Assembly: GCF_039830135.1 (NCBI RefSeq)
Contig: NZ_CP156081.1
Coordinates: 1,350,001-1,414,000, forward strand
Direction of reading: 5' to 3'
Source of the DNA: Defluviimonas sp. SAOS-178_SWC
GTDB lineage: Bacteria > Pseudomonadota > Alphaproteobacteria > Rhodobacterales > Rhodobacteraceae
DNA length: 64,000 bases
How positions within the stretch are numbered: the first letter of the stretch is position 1; each line of letters opens with the position of its first letter. The notes beneath the pieces were generated by a model. The model was not told the DNA's origin. It worked only from the letters and a program-made list of their open reading frames with translations, and did not search any database. The position numbers and the translations under genes are program-made. This document shows positions 53,636 through 62,967 of the stretch, one piece after another.

Positions 53636-55102
53636 GTGAAACCTCAGGCGATCACTCTGCAGGCATCCGCCGACCGGCCGAAGGCCGCGATGGGGATGAT
53701 TTGGGCGCTGATGCTGGCGGCGGCGCTGGCGATGGGCCAGGTCATTCGGGCCGAGGCACGCGCAGCCCCAGAAAGCTTCGCCGACCTGGCCGAGAAGATC
53801 AGCCCCTCCGTCGTGAACATCACCACGACCACCACGGTCGCGGCGCCGACCGGTGGCGGCCCGATCGTGCCCGAGGGTTCCCCCTTCGAGGACTTCTTCC
53901 GCGATTTCGGTGGCCCCAACGGGCCGCGCGGGCCGCAGCGGTCGAACGCGCTCGGCTCCGGTTTCGTGATTTCCGAGGACGGCTACATCGTCACCAACAA
54001 CCACGTCATCGAGGGGGCGGACGAGATTTCGGTCGAGTTCTTCTCGGGCAAGACGCTCGATGCGGAACTGGTGGGAACCGACCCCAAGACCGACATCGCG
54101 CTTCTCAAGGTCACGAGCGACGAACCGTTGCCCTTCGTCAACTTCGGCAATTCCGACGTGATGCGCGTGGGCGACTGGGTCATGGCGATGGGCAACCCGC
54201 TGGGCCAGGGTTTCTCGGTCTCGGCCGGCATCGTTTCGGCGCGCAACCGTGAGCTCAGCGGCACCTATGACGATTTCATCCAGACCGACGCCGCCATCAA
54301 CCGCGGCAATTCGGGCGGTCCCTTGTTCAACATGGACGGCGAGGTGATCGGCGTGAACACCGCGATCCTCAGCCCCAATGGCGGCTCGATCGGCATCGGC
54401 TTCTCGATGGCGTCGAATGTCGTGTCGAAAGTTGTCGGCCAACTCAGGGATTTCGGCGAGACGCGGCGCGGCTGGCTTGGCGTCCGCATCCAGGACGTGA
54501 CCCCGGACGTCGCCGAGGCGATGGGGCTTGCGGTCGCGCGCGGTGCCCTCATCACCGATGTTCCGGACGGCCCGGCGAAGGACGGCGGCATGATGGCCGG
54601 TGACGTCATCACCTCGTTCGACGGGGTGGAGGTTGCAGACACCCGCGAACTGGTGCGCCGTGTCGCCGATGCCGAGGTCGGCAAGGCGGTGCGGGTCGTG
54701 GTCCTGCGCGAGGGCAAGAGCCAGACATTGCTGATCACGCTCGGCCGTCGCGAGGCGGCGGAAGGCGAGACGGTGCAGACCTCGGCCGAACCGACCGAAC
54801 CTGTCGCCAAGGATGTGCTCGGCATGACCCTGAACGTCCTGACGGACGAGCAGCGCGGCGAGCTTGGGCTGGCCGACGATGCGAGCGGTCTCGTGATCAC
54901 CGATATCGACCAGGCGAGCGAAGCCTTCGAAAAGGGGCTCCGCTCTGGCGACGTGATCACCGAGGCCGGGCAGCAGAAGGTGGCGAGCCTTTCCGATCTG
55001 GACGCGCGCATCACGGAGGCGAAGGATGCCGGGCGCAAGTCGCTCCTCCTCCTCATCCGGCGGGGTGGCGATCCGCGCTTTGTGGCGCTGTCGGTCGAAT
55101 AG
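53636..55102 (+). CDS. degP: Do-family periplasmic serine protease (DegP/HtrA)
   Basis: Envelope quality-control protease and chaperone of 488 residues. A signal anchor (AMGMIWALMLAAALAMGQVI) precedes the trypsin-like domain with H123 in TNNHVIEGADE, D153 in KTDIALLKV and S226 in NRGNSGGPLFNMDG. Two PDZ domains follow (GWLGVRIQDVTPDVAEAMGL and the second around DVLGMTLNVLTDEQRGELGL). The GTG 53636 is chosen because AGGGAG precedes it by seven bases and it gives a sensible leader. It follows hflKC, forming a membrane protein quality-control block. Confidence 0.93.
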   Translation: MKPQAITLQASADRPKAAMGMIWALMLAAALAMGQVIRAEARAAPESFADLAEKISPSVVNITTTTTVAAPTGGGPIVPEGSPFEDFFRDFGGPNGPRGPQRSNALGSGFVISEDGYIVTNNHVIEGADEISVEFFSGKTLDAELVGTDPKTDIALLKVTSDEPLPFVNFGNSDVMRVGDWVMAMGNPLGQGFSVSAGIVSARNRELSGTYDDFIQTDAAINRGNSGGPLFNMDGEVIGVNTAILSPNGGSIGIGFSMASNVVSKVVGQLRDFGETRRGWLGVRIQDVTPDVAEAMGLAVARGALITDVPDGPAKDGGMMAGDVITSFDGVEVADTRELVRRVADAEVGKAVRVVVLREGKSQTLLITLGRREAAEGETVQTSAEPTEPVAKDVLGMTLNVLTDEQRGELGLADDASGLVITDIDQASEAFEKGLRSGDVITEAGQQKVASLSDLDARITEAKDAGRKSLLLLIRRGGDPRFVALSVE

Positions 55103-55124
55103 GTCCCGATCCCATGTGGACCGG

Positions 55125-55155
55125 AAAGCGCCCCTCGCGGGGGCGCTTTTCTTTT
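55125..55155 (+). terminator. Rho-independent terminator of degP
   Basis: Stem AAAGCGCCCC (55125-55134) with GGGGCGCTTT (55140-55149), five-base loop, followed by TCTTTT. It begins 22 bases after the degP stop. Confidence 0.85.
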
Positions 55156-55256
55156 GCGGCGTGCCTCGGCGCGGTGCCCGTCAGATGGGTCGCCCCGGTC
55201 GCAATCGGTCCGCTGGGCCGATCATGGCGTGTGGGCACCCTCGACCTCGACCATGA

Positions 55257-56171
55257 TCAGGGCGCATGCGGCGGACGGGGTGTCCGCCGCGACGCACGCG
55301 CGAAAGCGGGCCGGCCTGACCCGAACGTGATGTAGAGGGCGAGGCTCGCCACCACGACCGCGCCGCCGAGGATCATCGGCGCGGTCAGCGGCTCTCCGGC
55401 AAAGGCATAGACCCAGACCGGGCCGAGCACGGTTTCGAGCAGGAGAAGCAGGCTCACATTCGCGGCGGCCGTGTGCCGCGAGGCCTGGGTGAGGGCGAGG
55501 AAGGAGGCCGGCAGGATCACGAGGCCGCTGACCGCGATGGCGGCGATGTTGCCTGCCGCCGCAGCCACCGGTCCGCCTGAAAGCGCCAGTCCCGCCAATC
55601 CCGCCAACATCGCGCCAGAGCCGATCGCCGGCATAATCGGCACGGCCCGTGCGTGCCGGATGATCACGAAGCTCAGCGCCAGCATCGCCGCGACGCCCAG
55701 CCCGGCGACCGCGCCCAGGACAGACGCGCGGTCGAGCGTGATGTCACCGCTTTCGCTGCCGAAGACCGCGATGGCGATCCCGGCGAGGACCGCTGCTGTC
55801 GCGATCCAGGTCGCCCGGCCGGTGGCCTCGCCGCCGACGAGGCGGGCGAAGAGGGCGGCAAAGACCGGCACCGTGGCGACCCCGAAAAGGACGACAGGCA
55901 CCGGCGCCATCGCGATCCCGAGCGAAAACAGCGTGGCGTTGAGCGCGTGGCACAGGATGATCGCGATCCCCGCCCGCGATCGCAGCGCCCGACGCCCTTG
56001 CGCACCGCCGAAGAGCCAGAGCGTGATCAGCACCGCGCCCATCAGGAGCCCGCGCCAGGCCAGCATCTGGAACCCGTCCATTCCCGACCAGCGCATGAAG
56101 AGCGTGTCGGGCGTCAGGATCAGCGCGCCGAAACCGGCAAGCGCGAGACCGTATAGCGGATGGCGGGTCAT
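55257..56171 (-). CDS. DMT-superfamily (EamA) transporter
   Basis: 304 residues, ten hydrophobic helices in two EamA repeats. Features: LTPDTLFMRWSGMDGFQMLA in the first loop and LLLLLETVLGPVWVYAFAGE near the end of the second repeat. Start ATG 56169-56171 (MTRHPLYGLALAGFG); the frame stays open upstream for 98 codons but with non-coding composition. Substrate unknown. Convergent with degP. Confidence 0.87.
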   Translation of the reverse strand: MTRHPLYGLALAGFGALILTPDTLFMRWSGMDGFQMLAWRGLLMGAVLITLWLFGGAQGRRALRSRAGIAIILCHALNATLFSLGIAMAPVPVVLFGVATVPVFAALFARLVGGEATGRATWIATAAVLAGIAIAVFGSESGDITLDRASVLGAVAGLGVAAMLALSFVIIRHARAVPIMPAIGSGAMLAGLAGLALSGGPVAAAAGNIAAIAVSGLVILPASFLALTQASRHTAAANVSLLLLLETVLGPVWVYAFAGEPLTAPMILGGAVVVASLALYITFGSGRPAFARASRRTPRPPHAP

Positions 56172-56527
56172 GGAAGCTCCGGCTTGGACGGCCCTTCCTA
56201 TCGTGCTTCGCGGGTCCGGTGTACCGGAAATCGACGCGCTCCGGCTGTGATCAGGGCTGTCCGGCGGTCTCCGGTGGCGGCAGCCACATGGGTCTGCCTC
56301 TGGGTGGAGAAATTTCTTTTGAAAACAGGGGGGGGCGCAATCTTGGTGCAGAGCTGAGATTGCCTCTTTTGTCAGAAAGGTTTGCCTCTCATGGGCCGCG
56401 TCGAGTTCGCCAACGCCCGAAGCTCCGTTCAGGCAGCGCGTGGCGAACGGCTGGAAGGAGCCCAAATTGACCCAATGCCATACGACCTATGATTGCCAGT
56501 ATTCACAAATCGTGCGACCAAATGTGA
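56172..56527. other. 356-base intergenic region left of the acquired gene
   Basis: The left half is GC-rich and includes the promoter side of the transporter gene. From about 56310 it becomes mixed: a G-run (GGGGGGG), then AT-richer sequence from 56460 into the acquired gene. Open frames on both strands (for example GVGELDAAHERQTFLTKEAI on the minus strand) look partly protein-like, but I cannot match them; they may be a remnant of a lost gene. No inverted repeat typical of an insertion sequence was found. Confidence 0.4.
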
Positions 56528-56932
56528 ATGATAAACCGCAACCAAATGTTCGAACTCATGCTGGGAGTTGATCCAGCGTTTTCAAAGCTCTGGAGTGAAT
56601 TCACCGATGAGTGGTCAAACGAGCCCGAAGACCTTCCACACTATCTCTTGATTTCTGATGTCGTTCGCAAGTGCTCAAGAATGCTTGCTGAAGGCGAAAA
56701 ACATAATGTTGGCAAGGTTTTTGAGGTTGTTGAGAGATGGCTTGTTGAAGGTGATCCATACGTCAGACAGGTTGCTACAGTTGGATTTATCGAAGATTTA
56801 CAGAACGCGAATCTTCACGATGGAACGGAGCCCAGAGATTTCATTCAATTTCTGGGGCCAGAAAGCTCCTATTGGTGGACGAAAGTGGAGCGGTTTTGGA
56901 ACCACGGTGAACCTTTAGTGGATGACCGATAG
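56528..56932 (+). CDS. DUF7674-like hypothetical protein, likely acquired
   Basis: 134 residues, acidic, with no signal peptide. The segments FSKLWSEFTDEWSNEPEDLP and FEVVERWLVEGDPYVRQVAT followed by VGFIEDLQN resemble the DUF7674 family, which I associate loosely with immunity-type genes; this is memory, not a search. Composition is about 45% GC, clearly different from both sides. No toxin gene is adjacent. It stands alone between a structure-poor gap and a dnaE2 fragment, so this short interval looks like an insertion or decay site. Confidence 0.65.
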   Translation: MINRNQMFELMLGVDPAFSKLWSEFTDEWSNEPEDLPHYLLISDVVRKCSRMLAEGEKHNVGKVFEVVERWLVEGDPYVRQVATVGFIEDLQNANLHDGTEPRDFIQFLGPESSYWWTKVERFWNHGEPLVDDR

Positions 56933-57014
56933 CGTACCGATAGTTCAATGTCGAACGGCAGCTTCGTCCGCGACAGCCCGGTCAGAGGCTATATTTCTGA
57001 CGAAAAGGGCAGAA

Positions 57015-57404
57015 CTATGTGGTCCAGCCCATCCGGGCCTTTGGGCCGCAGCCGGGCTTGAGAAGTTCATCGAGCATGTCGGTGATATCCTCGATCCGTT
57101 CGGCGACGACATGGACGACCTCGCTGTCGCGCTGGAGGCGGCCGGTCACCCTGAGAAGCCGGCCGGCGACGACGGCGCGGCGAAACCGCTCGAAGACCTT
57201 GCGCCAGATGACGACATTGGCCACCCCGGTCTCGTCCTCCAGCGTGAGGAAGGTCACGCCCTTCGCGGTACCCGGACGCTGCCGCACCAGAACCAGCCCG
57301 GCCACCGTCACCCGCGCCCCGCCGGGCGGCTCGTCGAGCCGTGCATGCGGGATCGCCGAGGGCGGGCGGGGCCAGTCGGAGAGCGGGGTATAATCGGTCA
57401 GCAT
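57015..57404 (-). pseudogene. dnaE2: fragment of error-prone DNA polymerase DnaE2 (OB-fold region)
   Basis: An open frame of 129 codons whose product aligns from memory with the late OB-fold part of DnaE2: [20 protein letters not shown], then [20 protein letters not shown] and [21 protein letters not shown] full DnaE2 is over 1000 residues. Nothing of the polymerase core lies upstream, where a ferredoxin gene begins 114 bases away, and the family's C-terminal tail is missing too. It is therefore an internal fragment, probably a decayed gene; a small stand-alone OB protein is a less likely alternative. Confidence 0.75.
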
Positions 57405-57418
57405 GAGAACAATAATAG

Positions 57419-57840
<422 letters not shown>

Positions 57841-57841
<1 letters not shown>

Positions 57842-58611
57842 TGCGGGCAGGGGCGCGGCGCCAATCGTCGCGCCCGTGGCGGCGGCAGGCCCGCCGCGCG
57901 CTGATACCGGTCGCCCTTTGGCTGGCCGCGACCGGCATGGCCGTACCTTCCGTCGCCGCGGATATCGTCGCGGCCGAATACGGCGAGCCCACCACCCGTT
58001 ACCCGCATGGCGCGCTCGGCGATCCGGTGGAGCATGCCCGCCTCACGGTCCGGCTCTCCGACGGGCAGCGCCTCGCGGCCCGCATTCCCGATGCGCTCGT
58101 CTTCGAGGATACCGCACCGCGGCTCGCCGACCTCGACGGGGATGGCGGGAACGAGATCATCGTCGTCGAAAGCCACGAAGGGCAGGGCGCGCGGCTCGCG
58201 GTCTGGGGCCTCGTCGACGGCCGGCTTGTCCGCCGCGCCGCCACCCCCTTCATCGGCCGCCGCTTCCGCTGGCTTGCCCCCGTTGGCGCCGCCGATCTCG
58301 ATGACGACGGCCAGGTCGAGATCGCCTATGTCGAGACCCCGCATCTGGGAAAGACCCTGAAGATCGTCCGTCTCGCGGGCGACCGCCTTCTCCCCGTCGC
58401 CGAGGCGAAGGGCCTGACCAATCACCGCCTTGGCGATCCCTTCATCCAGGGCGGGATCGCGGTCTGCGACGGTCGCCCGACGATCCTCACGGCCGATGCC
58501 GGCTGGACCCGGATCGTCGGGACGACCTTCGCCAAGGGCCGGCTGACCTCCCGCCATCGTGGCCCCTATCGCGACAAGCAAGACCTCGACAGCCCGTCGG
58601 GCTGCGACTGA
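57841..58611 (+). CDS. FG-GAP/VCBS-repeat protein, exported
   Basis: 256 residues with an N-terminal signal segment (IPVALWLAATGMAVPSVAA). Two calcium-loop repeats are visible, LADLDGDGGNEIIVVES and AADLDDDGQVEIAYVE, as in beta-propeller FG-GAP proteins. Further strands follow with DRLLPVAEAKGLTNHRLGDP. Coupled to the ferredoxin gene by overlapping stop/start, although the functional link is unclear. Convergent with the bestrophin gene, with one base between. Confidence 0.8.
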
Positions 58612-58612
58612 G

Positions 58613-59500
58613 TCAGGTCAGGAGATAATCCACCGGTGTCACCGGCTCGGGCGGCGTCAGCCCGAGATGCGGGGCAAGCGAGATTTCCACCGTCCGGCAC
58701 ATCGCGTCGAGCGGCAGGCCGTTCGGCGTCGCGCCGAAGGGATGGCCGAGTTCCTCTGTCACCTCGGCGAGTCCGAAGAAGACATAGGCGACGACCCCCG
58801 CGAAAACCGGCGTCAGCCAGCCCGCCGAGTCGATCAGGCCGAGCGGCAGAAGCAGGCAGTAGAGCCAGACGGTGCGGAAGATCAGCAGCGAATAGACGTA
58901 AGGCAGCGGCGTGTTCACCAGCCGCTCGCACCCCGCCTGCGCATAGGCGATGGCGGCAAGGCGCTGGGCGAGCGCCCGCTTCCCGTAGCCGTCGAGCGTG
59001 CCGTCCCGCGCGGCGCCGGTCAGTTCGACCGCGATCGCGTCGAGCGCGGCGCAGGGCGGATGCGGGCCGTCCGGCAGGTCGGCCACCCACTCCGCCGCCT
59101 TGCCGTCCGCTGTCCGGCGCAGGTTCGCCCGGTGCAGATGGAGGAAGGCGAGCGCCAGCCGCAACACCCGCTCCCGCCTGGCTTGCGCGGTCAGGAACAG
59201 GTCCGTCTCGCGCCCCAGCGCCCGCATGTCGGCGATCAGCTGGCCCCAGAGCTTGCGCGCCTCCCACCAGCGGTCGTAGGCGGCGTTGTTGCGAAAGCCG
59301 AGGAAGAGCGACAGCGCGATACCGAAGACGGTGAAGGGCGCGATGTTCGGATGGGTCAGTTGCAGCCAGTTGCGGTCGACGAGCAGGACGGCGAGCGCGA
59401 AGGCCGCGACGATTCCGACTTGCGGCAGGATCTTCAGGATGATCGACCCGCGCGTCGCGAAGAGCAGTTCCCAAAGGCGCGGCTTGTCGCGGAGGATCAT
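58613..59500 (-). CDS. bestrophin-family channel protein
   Basis: Membrane protein of 295 residues related to bestrophin/YneE anion or cation channels. Features are FGIALSLFLGFRNNAAYDRW with WEARKLWGQLIADMR, and LGLIDSAGWLTPVFAGVVAY followed by FGLAEVTEELGHPFG. The pore-lining N-terminal helix region and the conserved GFRNNAAYDRWWEAR motif are intact. Follows purD by three bases in the same orientation. Confidence 0.9.
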   Translation of the reverse strand: MILRDKPRLWELLFATRGSIILKILPQVGIVAAFALAVLLVDRNWLQLTHPNIAPFTVFGIALSLFLGFRNNAAYDRWWEARKLWGQLIADMRALGRETDLFLTAQARRERVLRLALAFLHLHRANLRRTADGKAAEWVADLPDGPHPPCAALDAIAVELTGAARDGTLDGYGKRALAQRLAAIAYAQAGCERLVNTPLPYVYSLLIFRTVWLYCLLLPLGLIDSAGWLTPVFAGVVAYVFFGLAEVTEELGHPFGATPNGLPLDAMCRTVEISLAPHLGLTPPEPVTPVDYLLT

Positions 59501-59503
59501 GGC

Positions 59504-60769
59504 TTACCCAAGCGCCCGCCAGCCGATGTCGCGGCGGCAGAACCCGCCCGGCCAGTCGATCCGGTCCACCATCGCATAGGCGCGGTCCCGTGCTTCGGTC
59601 AGAGTCGCCCCCCGTGCCGTGACGTTCAGCACCCGCCCGCCCGAGGCGACGATGGACCCGTCGCGCGCGGCGGTCCCGGCATGAAAGACCATGTGCGCGG
59701 AATCCTCCGGCAGTTCCTCCAGCCCCCGGATCTGCGATCCCTTGGCATAGGCGCCCGGATAGCCATCTGCCGCCATCACCACCGTCAGCGCGTGATCGTC
59801 GGCCCAGTTGGCGGTCGCCGAACCCAGCCGCCCTTCGGCGCAGGCATGGATCAGGTCGAAGGCCTGCGCACCGAGGCGCATCATCAGGACCTGGCATTCC
59901 GGGTCGCCGAAACGGACGTTGTATTCGACGAGCCGGGCGCAGCCGTCCTTGATCATCAGCCCTGCGTAAAGCACGCCCTGAAACGGCGTGCCGCGGCGCG
60001 CCATCTCGGCCACGGTCGGTTTGACGATCTCGTCCATCGCCTGTTTCAGCACCGCGTCGGTCAGGACCGGCGCCGGGGAATAGGCGCCCATTCCGCCGGT
60101 ATTCGGGCCGGTATCGCCGTCGCCGACGCGCTTGTGATCCTGCGCGGTGCCGATGGACAGCACGTCCGTCCCGTCGCAGAGAACGAAGAGCGAGGCTTCC
60201 TCGCCCTCCATGAATTCCTCGATCACGACCTCCGCCCCCGCCGCTCCGAAGGCGCCGCCGAAGATCTCGGCCAGCCCCTCCAGCGCCTCATCCAGAGTCA
60301 TCGCGACGATCACGCCCTTGCCGGCCGCCAGCCCGTCGGCCTTGATGACGATCGGCGCGCCTTCTCGGCGCACATGAGCCTCGGCGGCGGCAAGATCGGT
60401 GAACCGCGCATAGCCCGCCGTGGGGGCGGCGCAAGCATCGCAGATTTCCTTGGTGAACGCCTTCGACGCCTCGAGCCGCGCCGCCTCCGCCGAGGGTCCG
60501 AAGGTCAGGATCCCCGCGGCCCGCAGCGCATCCGCCACCCCGGCGGCAAGCGGCGCCTCGGGGCCGACGATGACGAAATCCACCGCGTTCTCCTCGGCGA
60601 AACCGACCACTGCCGCCCCGTCCATGATGTCGAGATCGGCGCATTCGGCCAGCATCGCGATCCCGGCATTCCCGGGCGCCACGATCAGCCGGTCGCATTT
60701 GGGGTTCTGCTTGACCGCCCAGGCCAGGGCATGTTCGCGGCCGCCGCCGCCCAAGATAAGGATATTCAT
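59504..60769 (-). CDS. purD: phosphoribosylamine--glycine ligase
   Basis: Second step of purine synthesis. 421 residues. Start ATG 60767-60769 (MNILILGGGGREHALAWAV) gives the family N-terminus; the frame is open further upstream into the xseA gap. ATP-grasp elements: APIVIKADGLAAGKGVIVAM, EVVIEEFMEGEEASLFVLCD, and the RFGDPECQVLMMRL metal region. The DHKRVGDGDTGPNTGGMGAY loop is diagnostic. Divergent from xseA over 68 bases. Confidence 0.97.
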   Translation of the reverse strand: MNILILGGGGREHALAWAVKQNPKCDRLIVAPGNAGIAMLAECADLDIMDGAAVVGFAEENAVDFVIVGPEAPLAAGVADALRAAGILTFGPSAEAARLEASKAFTKEICDACAAPTAGYARFTDLAAAEAHVRREGAPIVIKADGLAAGKGVIVAMTLDEALEGLAEIFGGAFGAAGAEVVIEEFMEGEEASLFVLCDGTDVLSIGTAQDHKRVGDGDTGPNTGGMGAYSPAPVLTDAVLKQAMDEIVKPTVAEMARRGTPFQGVLYAGLMIKDGCARLVEYNVRFGDPECQVLMMRLGAQAFDLIHACAEGRLGSATANWADDHALTVVMAADGYPGAYAKGSQIRGLEELPEDSAHMVFHAGTAARDGSIVASGGRVLNVTARGATLTEARDRAYAMVDRIDWPGGFCRRDIGWRALG

Positions 60770-60837
60770 CGCCGCCCCCGCTTGGCCTCGTGTTTCCCGC
60801 GTTCTAAGGTCGGGGGCGAACGGATACAAGGCGAGCC

Positions 60838-62340
60838 ATGGACATCTTCGAAGAGACCGGCCCCGGCGCCAATGCCCACGAATTCACCGTCTCGGAAATC
60901 TCCGGCGCGGTGAAGCGGGTGATCGAGGGCGAGTTCGGCCATGTCCGCGTCCGGGGCGAGATCGGGCGCGTGTCGCGTCCCGCCTCCGGCCACATCTATT
61001 TCGACCTCAAGGACGACCGCTCGGTCATCGCCGCCGTGTCCTGGAAAGGGCAGGCGGTGCGGCTGTCGGTCCGGCCCGAAGAGGGGATGGAGATCATCGC
61101 CACGGGACGGCTGACTACCTTCCCCGGCCAGTCGAAATACCAGCTGATCGTCGAGGATATCGCCCCTGCCGGCATGGGCGCCCTCATGCTGATGCTGGAA
61201 AAGCGCCGCGCCGCACTCGCGGCCGAGGGGCTTTTCGCCGAGGCCCGCAAACAGGCGATCCCCTACCTCCCGGAGGTGATCGGCGTCGTGACCTCGCCTT
61301 CGGGCGCCGTGATCCGCGACATCCTGCATCGCCTGCGCGACCGCTTCCCGCGCCGGGTGCTGATCTGGCCCGTCGCCGTGCAGGGCGAGAAATGCGCCCC
61401 CGAGGTCGCGGCCGCGATCCGGGGCTTCAACGCGCTGCCCGAGGGTGGCCCGATCCCGCGCCCCGACCTTCTCATTGTCGCGCGGGGCGGCGGATCGCTC
61501 GAAGATCTCTGGGGATTCAACGAAGAAATCGTCGTCCGCGCCGCCGCCGAAAGCGCGATCCCGCTGATTTCCGCCGTGGGGCACGAGACCGACACGACCC
61601 TCATCGACCATGCCGCCGACCGCCGGGCGCCGACACCGACGGCGGCGGCCGAAATAGCGGTGCCGGTCCGCATCGACCTTCTCGCCTGGACCGGCGAGCA
61701 GGGCGCGCGGCTTGCCCGCGCCATCGCGCAGCGGACCGACACGCGGCGGCAGCGCCTGACCGATCTCGCCCGCGCCCTCGGCCGGCCCGAAACGCTCCTC
61801 GACCCCGCCCGTCAGCGCTACGACCTCTGGTCCGACCGGCTCGGCCCTGCGCTCCATGCCGCCGCCACCCGCAAACGCGCGGGCTTCAATACCGTGGCGG
61901 GCCGGCTCCACCCCGGCCTCCTCACCGGCTTCATCGCCCGCGAACGGCGCTTCCTGAAGGACCGCGCCGACCGCCTGGCGCCTGCTGTCGCGCGCCTTGC
62001 CCGCGATGCGGTGCGCGAGAACGCGCGCCGCCGCGCCGATCTCGACCGGATCGCCGCCCGCCTTGCCGCCGCCCAAGCCACGCGGTTCGCCACGCTCGCC
62101 GACCGCCTCGCCAGCCTCGACCGCACCCGCCAGACGCTCGGCTATACCGAGACCCTGAAACGCGGCTATGCGGTCGTCCGGGCGGACGGCGCCGTCGTCA
62201 CCACGAAGGCCGCGGCCGAAACCGCCGCCGCGCTCGAGATCGAGTTTCATGACGGCCGCGTTCCGGCGCTGCCCGGCACGACCGCGAAACCGAAGCGGGC
62301 GAAATCCGATCCGCCGACCGATCAGGGCAGCCTCTTCTAG
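60838..62340 (+). CDS. xseA: exodeoxyribonuclease VII large subunit
   Basis: DNA repair nuclease subunit, 500 residues. The N-terminal OB domain (EFTVSEISGAVKRVIEGEFG, VRVRGEIGRVSRPASGHIYF) is followed by the catalytic domain with GVVTSPSGAVIRDILHRLRD, LLIVARGGGSLEDLWGFNEE and AVGHETDTTLIDHAADRRAP. A long basic coiled-coil arm precedes the C-terminal segment RGYAVVRADGAVV. Length is normal. xseB is not in the window. Confidence 0.95.
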   Translation: MDIFEETGPGANAHEFTVSEISGAVKRVIEGEFGHVRVRGEIGRVSRPASGHIYFDLKDDRSVIAAVSWKGQAVRLSVRPEEGMEIIATGRLTTFPGQSKYQLIVEDIAPAGMGALMLMLEKRRAALAAEGLFAEARKQAIPYLPEVIGVVTSPSGAVIRDILHRLRDRFPRRVLIWPVAVQGEKCAPEVAAAIRGFNALPEGGPIPRPDLLIVARGGGSLEDLWGFNEEIVVRAAAESAIPLISAVGHETDTTLIDHAADRRAPTPTAAAEIAVPVRIDLLAWTGEQGARLARAIAQRTDTRRQRLTDLARALGRPETLLDPARQRYDLWSDRLGPALHAAATRKRAGFNTVAGRLHPGLLTGFIARERRFLKDRADRLAPAVARLARDAVRENARRRADLDRIAARLAAAQATRFATLADRLASLDRTRQTLGYTETLKRGYAVVRADGAVVTTKAAAETAAALEIEFHDGRVPALPGTTAKPKRAKSDPPTDQGSLF

Positions 62341-62350
62341 GCCCGTACTC

Positions 62351-62380
62351 TTCTTCTGTTCCCAAATACTCCGGGGGTCG
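62351..62380 (-). repeat. dispersed intergenic repeat, copy 3 (inverted)
   Basis: Read on the minus strand: GACCCCCGGAGTATTTGGGA then ACAGAAGAA. It shares the CCCCCGGAG-TATTT core with the copies at 6251 and 21823 but differs in its end. It lies between the convergent xseA and the small secreted-protein gene. Confidence 0.5.
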
Positions 62381-62392
62381 TCCGTTGGTGCG

Positions 62393-62450
62393 CCATTGGT
62401 TCGAGAACCAATGGACGAAGGGGTGAAACCCCCGGCGGGTCGGCCCGCCG
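62393..62450. terminator. two hairpins between convergent xseA and the secreted-protein gene
   Basis: CCATTGGTTC-GA-GAACCAATGG (62393-62414) is a perfect inverted repeat with 10-base arms. CGGCGGG-TCGG-CCCGCCG (62433-62450) is a second, 7-base stem. Neither has a clear T-run. They probably end or separate the two facing transcripts. Confidence 0.5.
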
Positions 62451-62468
62451 ACGGCGGGACGAACGCCC

Positions 62469-62873
62469 TCAGACGCCGACATTCGGCCCGAGGCAGGCCA
62501 TCGGCTCGGGGCTCTCCTCGACCGCGATCAGGGGCAGGCCGAAGGGATCGCCGCGAAACCGCGCGAGCAGCCCGTCCTCGGTGTCGAAGAAGGTCCAGCA
62601 TTGCGGATCGGGGTTGTCCTCGTAGACGAAGCAGATGAAGCCGCTGTCCTCGTACCATTCGCCCTTGCGGCAATCGTCGCCGAGGAAGGCCCAGATCACC
62701 TTGCGGCCGGGCAGGTACTGCTCGACCCCGTAAGAAAGCCCGCCGGAATTGTAGTAGAGCGTCCGCCCCACCGTCGCCGCGTCGAACTCCGCCGCCGTCA
62801 TCGGCGGGCCCGGTTCCGCTCCTGCGGCGGGGAAGGCCAGACAGAGGCTCAGAAGGGCGGCCGCCTTGCGCAT
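62469..62873 (-). CDS. small secreted hypothetical protein
   Basis: 134 residues. Start ATG 62871-62873 (MRKAAALLSLCLAFPAAGAE) gives a clean signal peptide. The mature part has LTAAEFDAATVGRTLYYN-like sequence (MTAAEFDAATVGRTLYYNSG), then YLPGRKVIWAFLGDDCRKGE and FICFVYEDNPDPQCWTFFDT. Three or four cysteines could form disulfides. The pattern resembles secreted proteins common in Rhodobacterales, for which I know no function. Confidence 0.75.
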   Translation of the reverse strand: MRKAAALLSLCLAFPAAGAEPGPPMTAAEFDAATVGRTLYYNSGGLSYGVEQYLPGRKVIWAFLGDDCRKGEWYEDSGFICFVYEDNPDPQCWTFFDTEDGLLARFRGDPFGLPLIAVEESPEPMACLGPNVGV

Positions 62874-62967
62874 CGGGACTCCTCGATCAGGTGATCTCCG
62901 GCCCCAGCATGCCAGAGCGCCCATCATCCGGCCAGCCCCGCCGGGGAGTTTCGCGCCGGGGTCCGGC

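Noticed and set aside
56219..56470. Possible insertion sequence remnant left of the DUF7674-like gene
   Set aside because: No terminal inverted repeats, target duplication or transposase motif could be seen.
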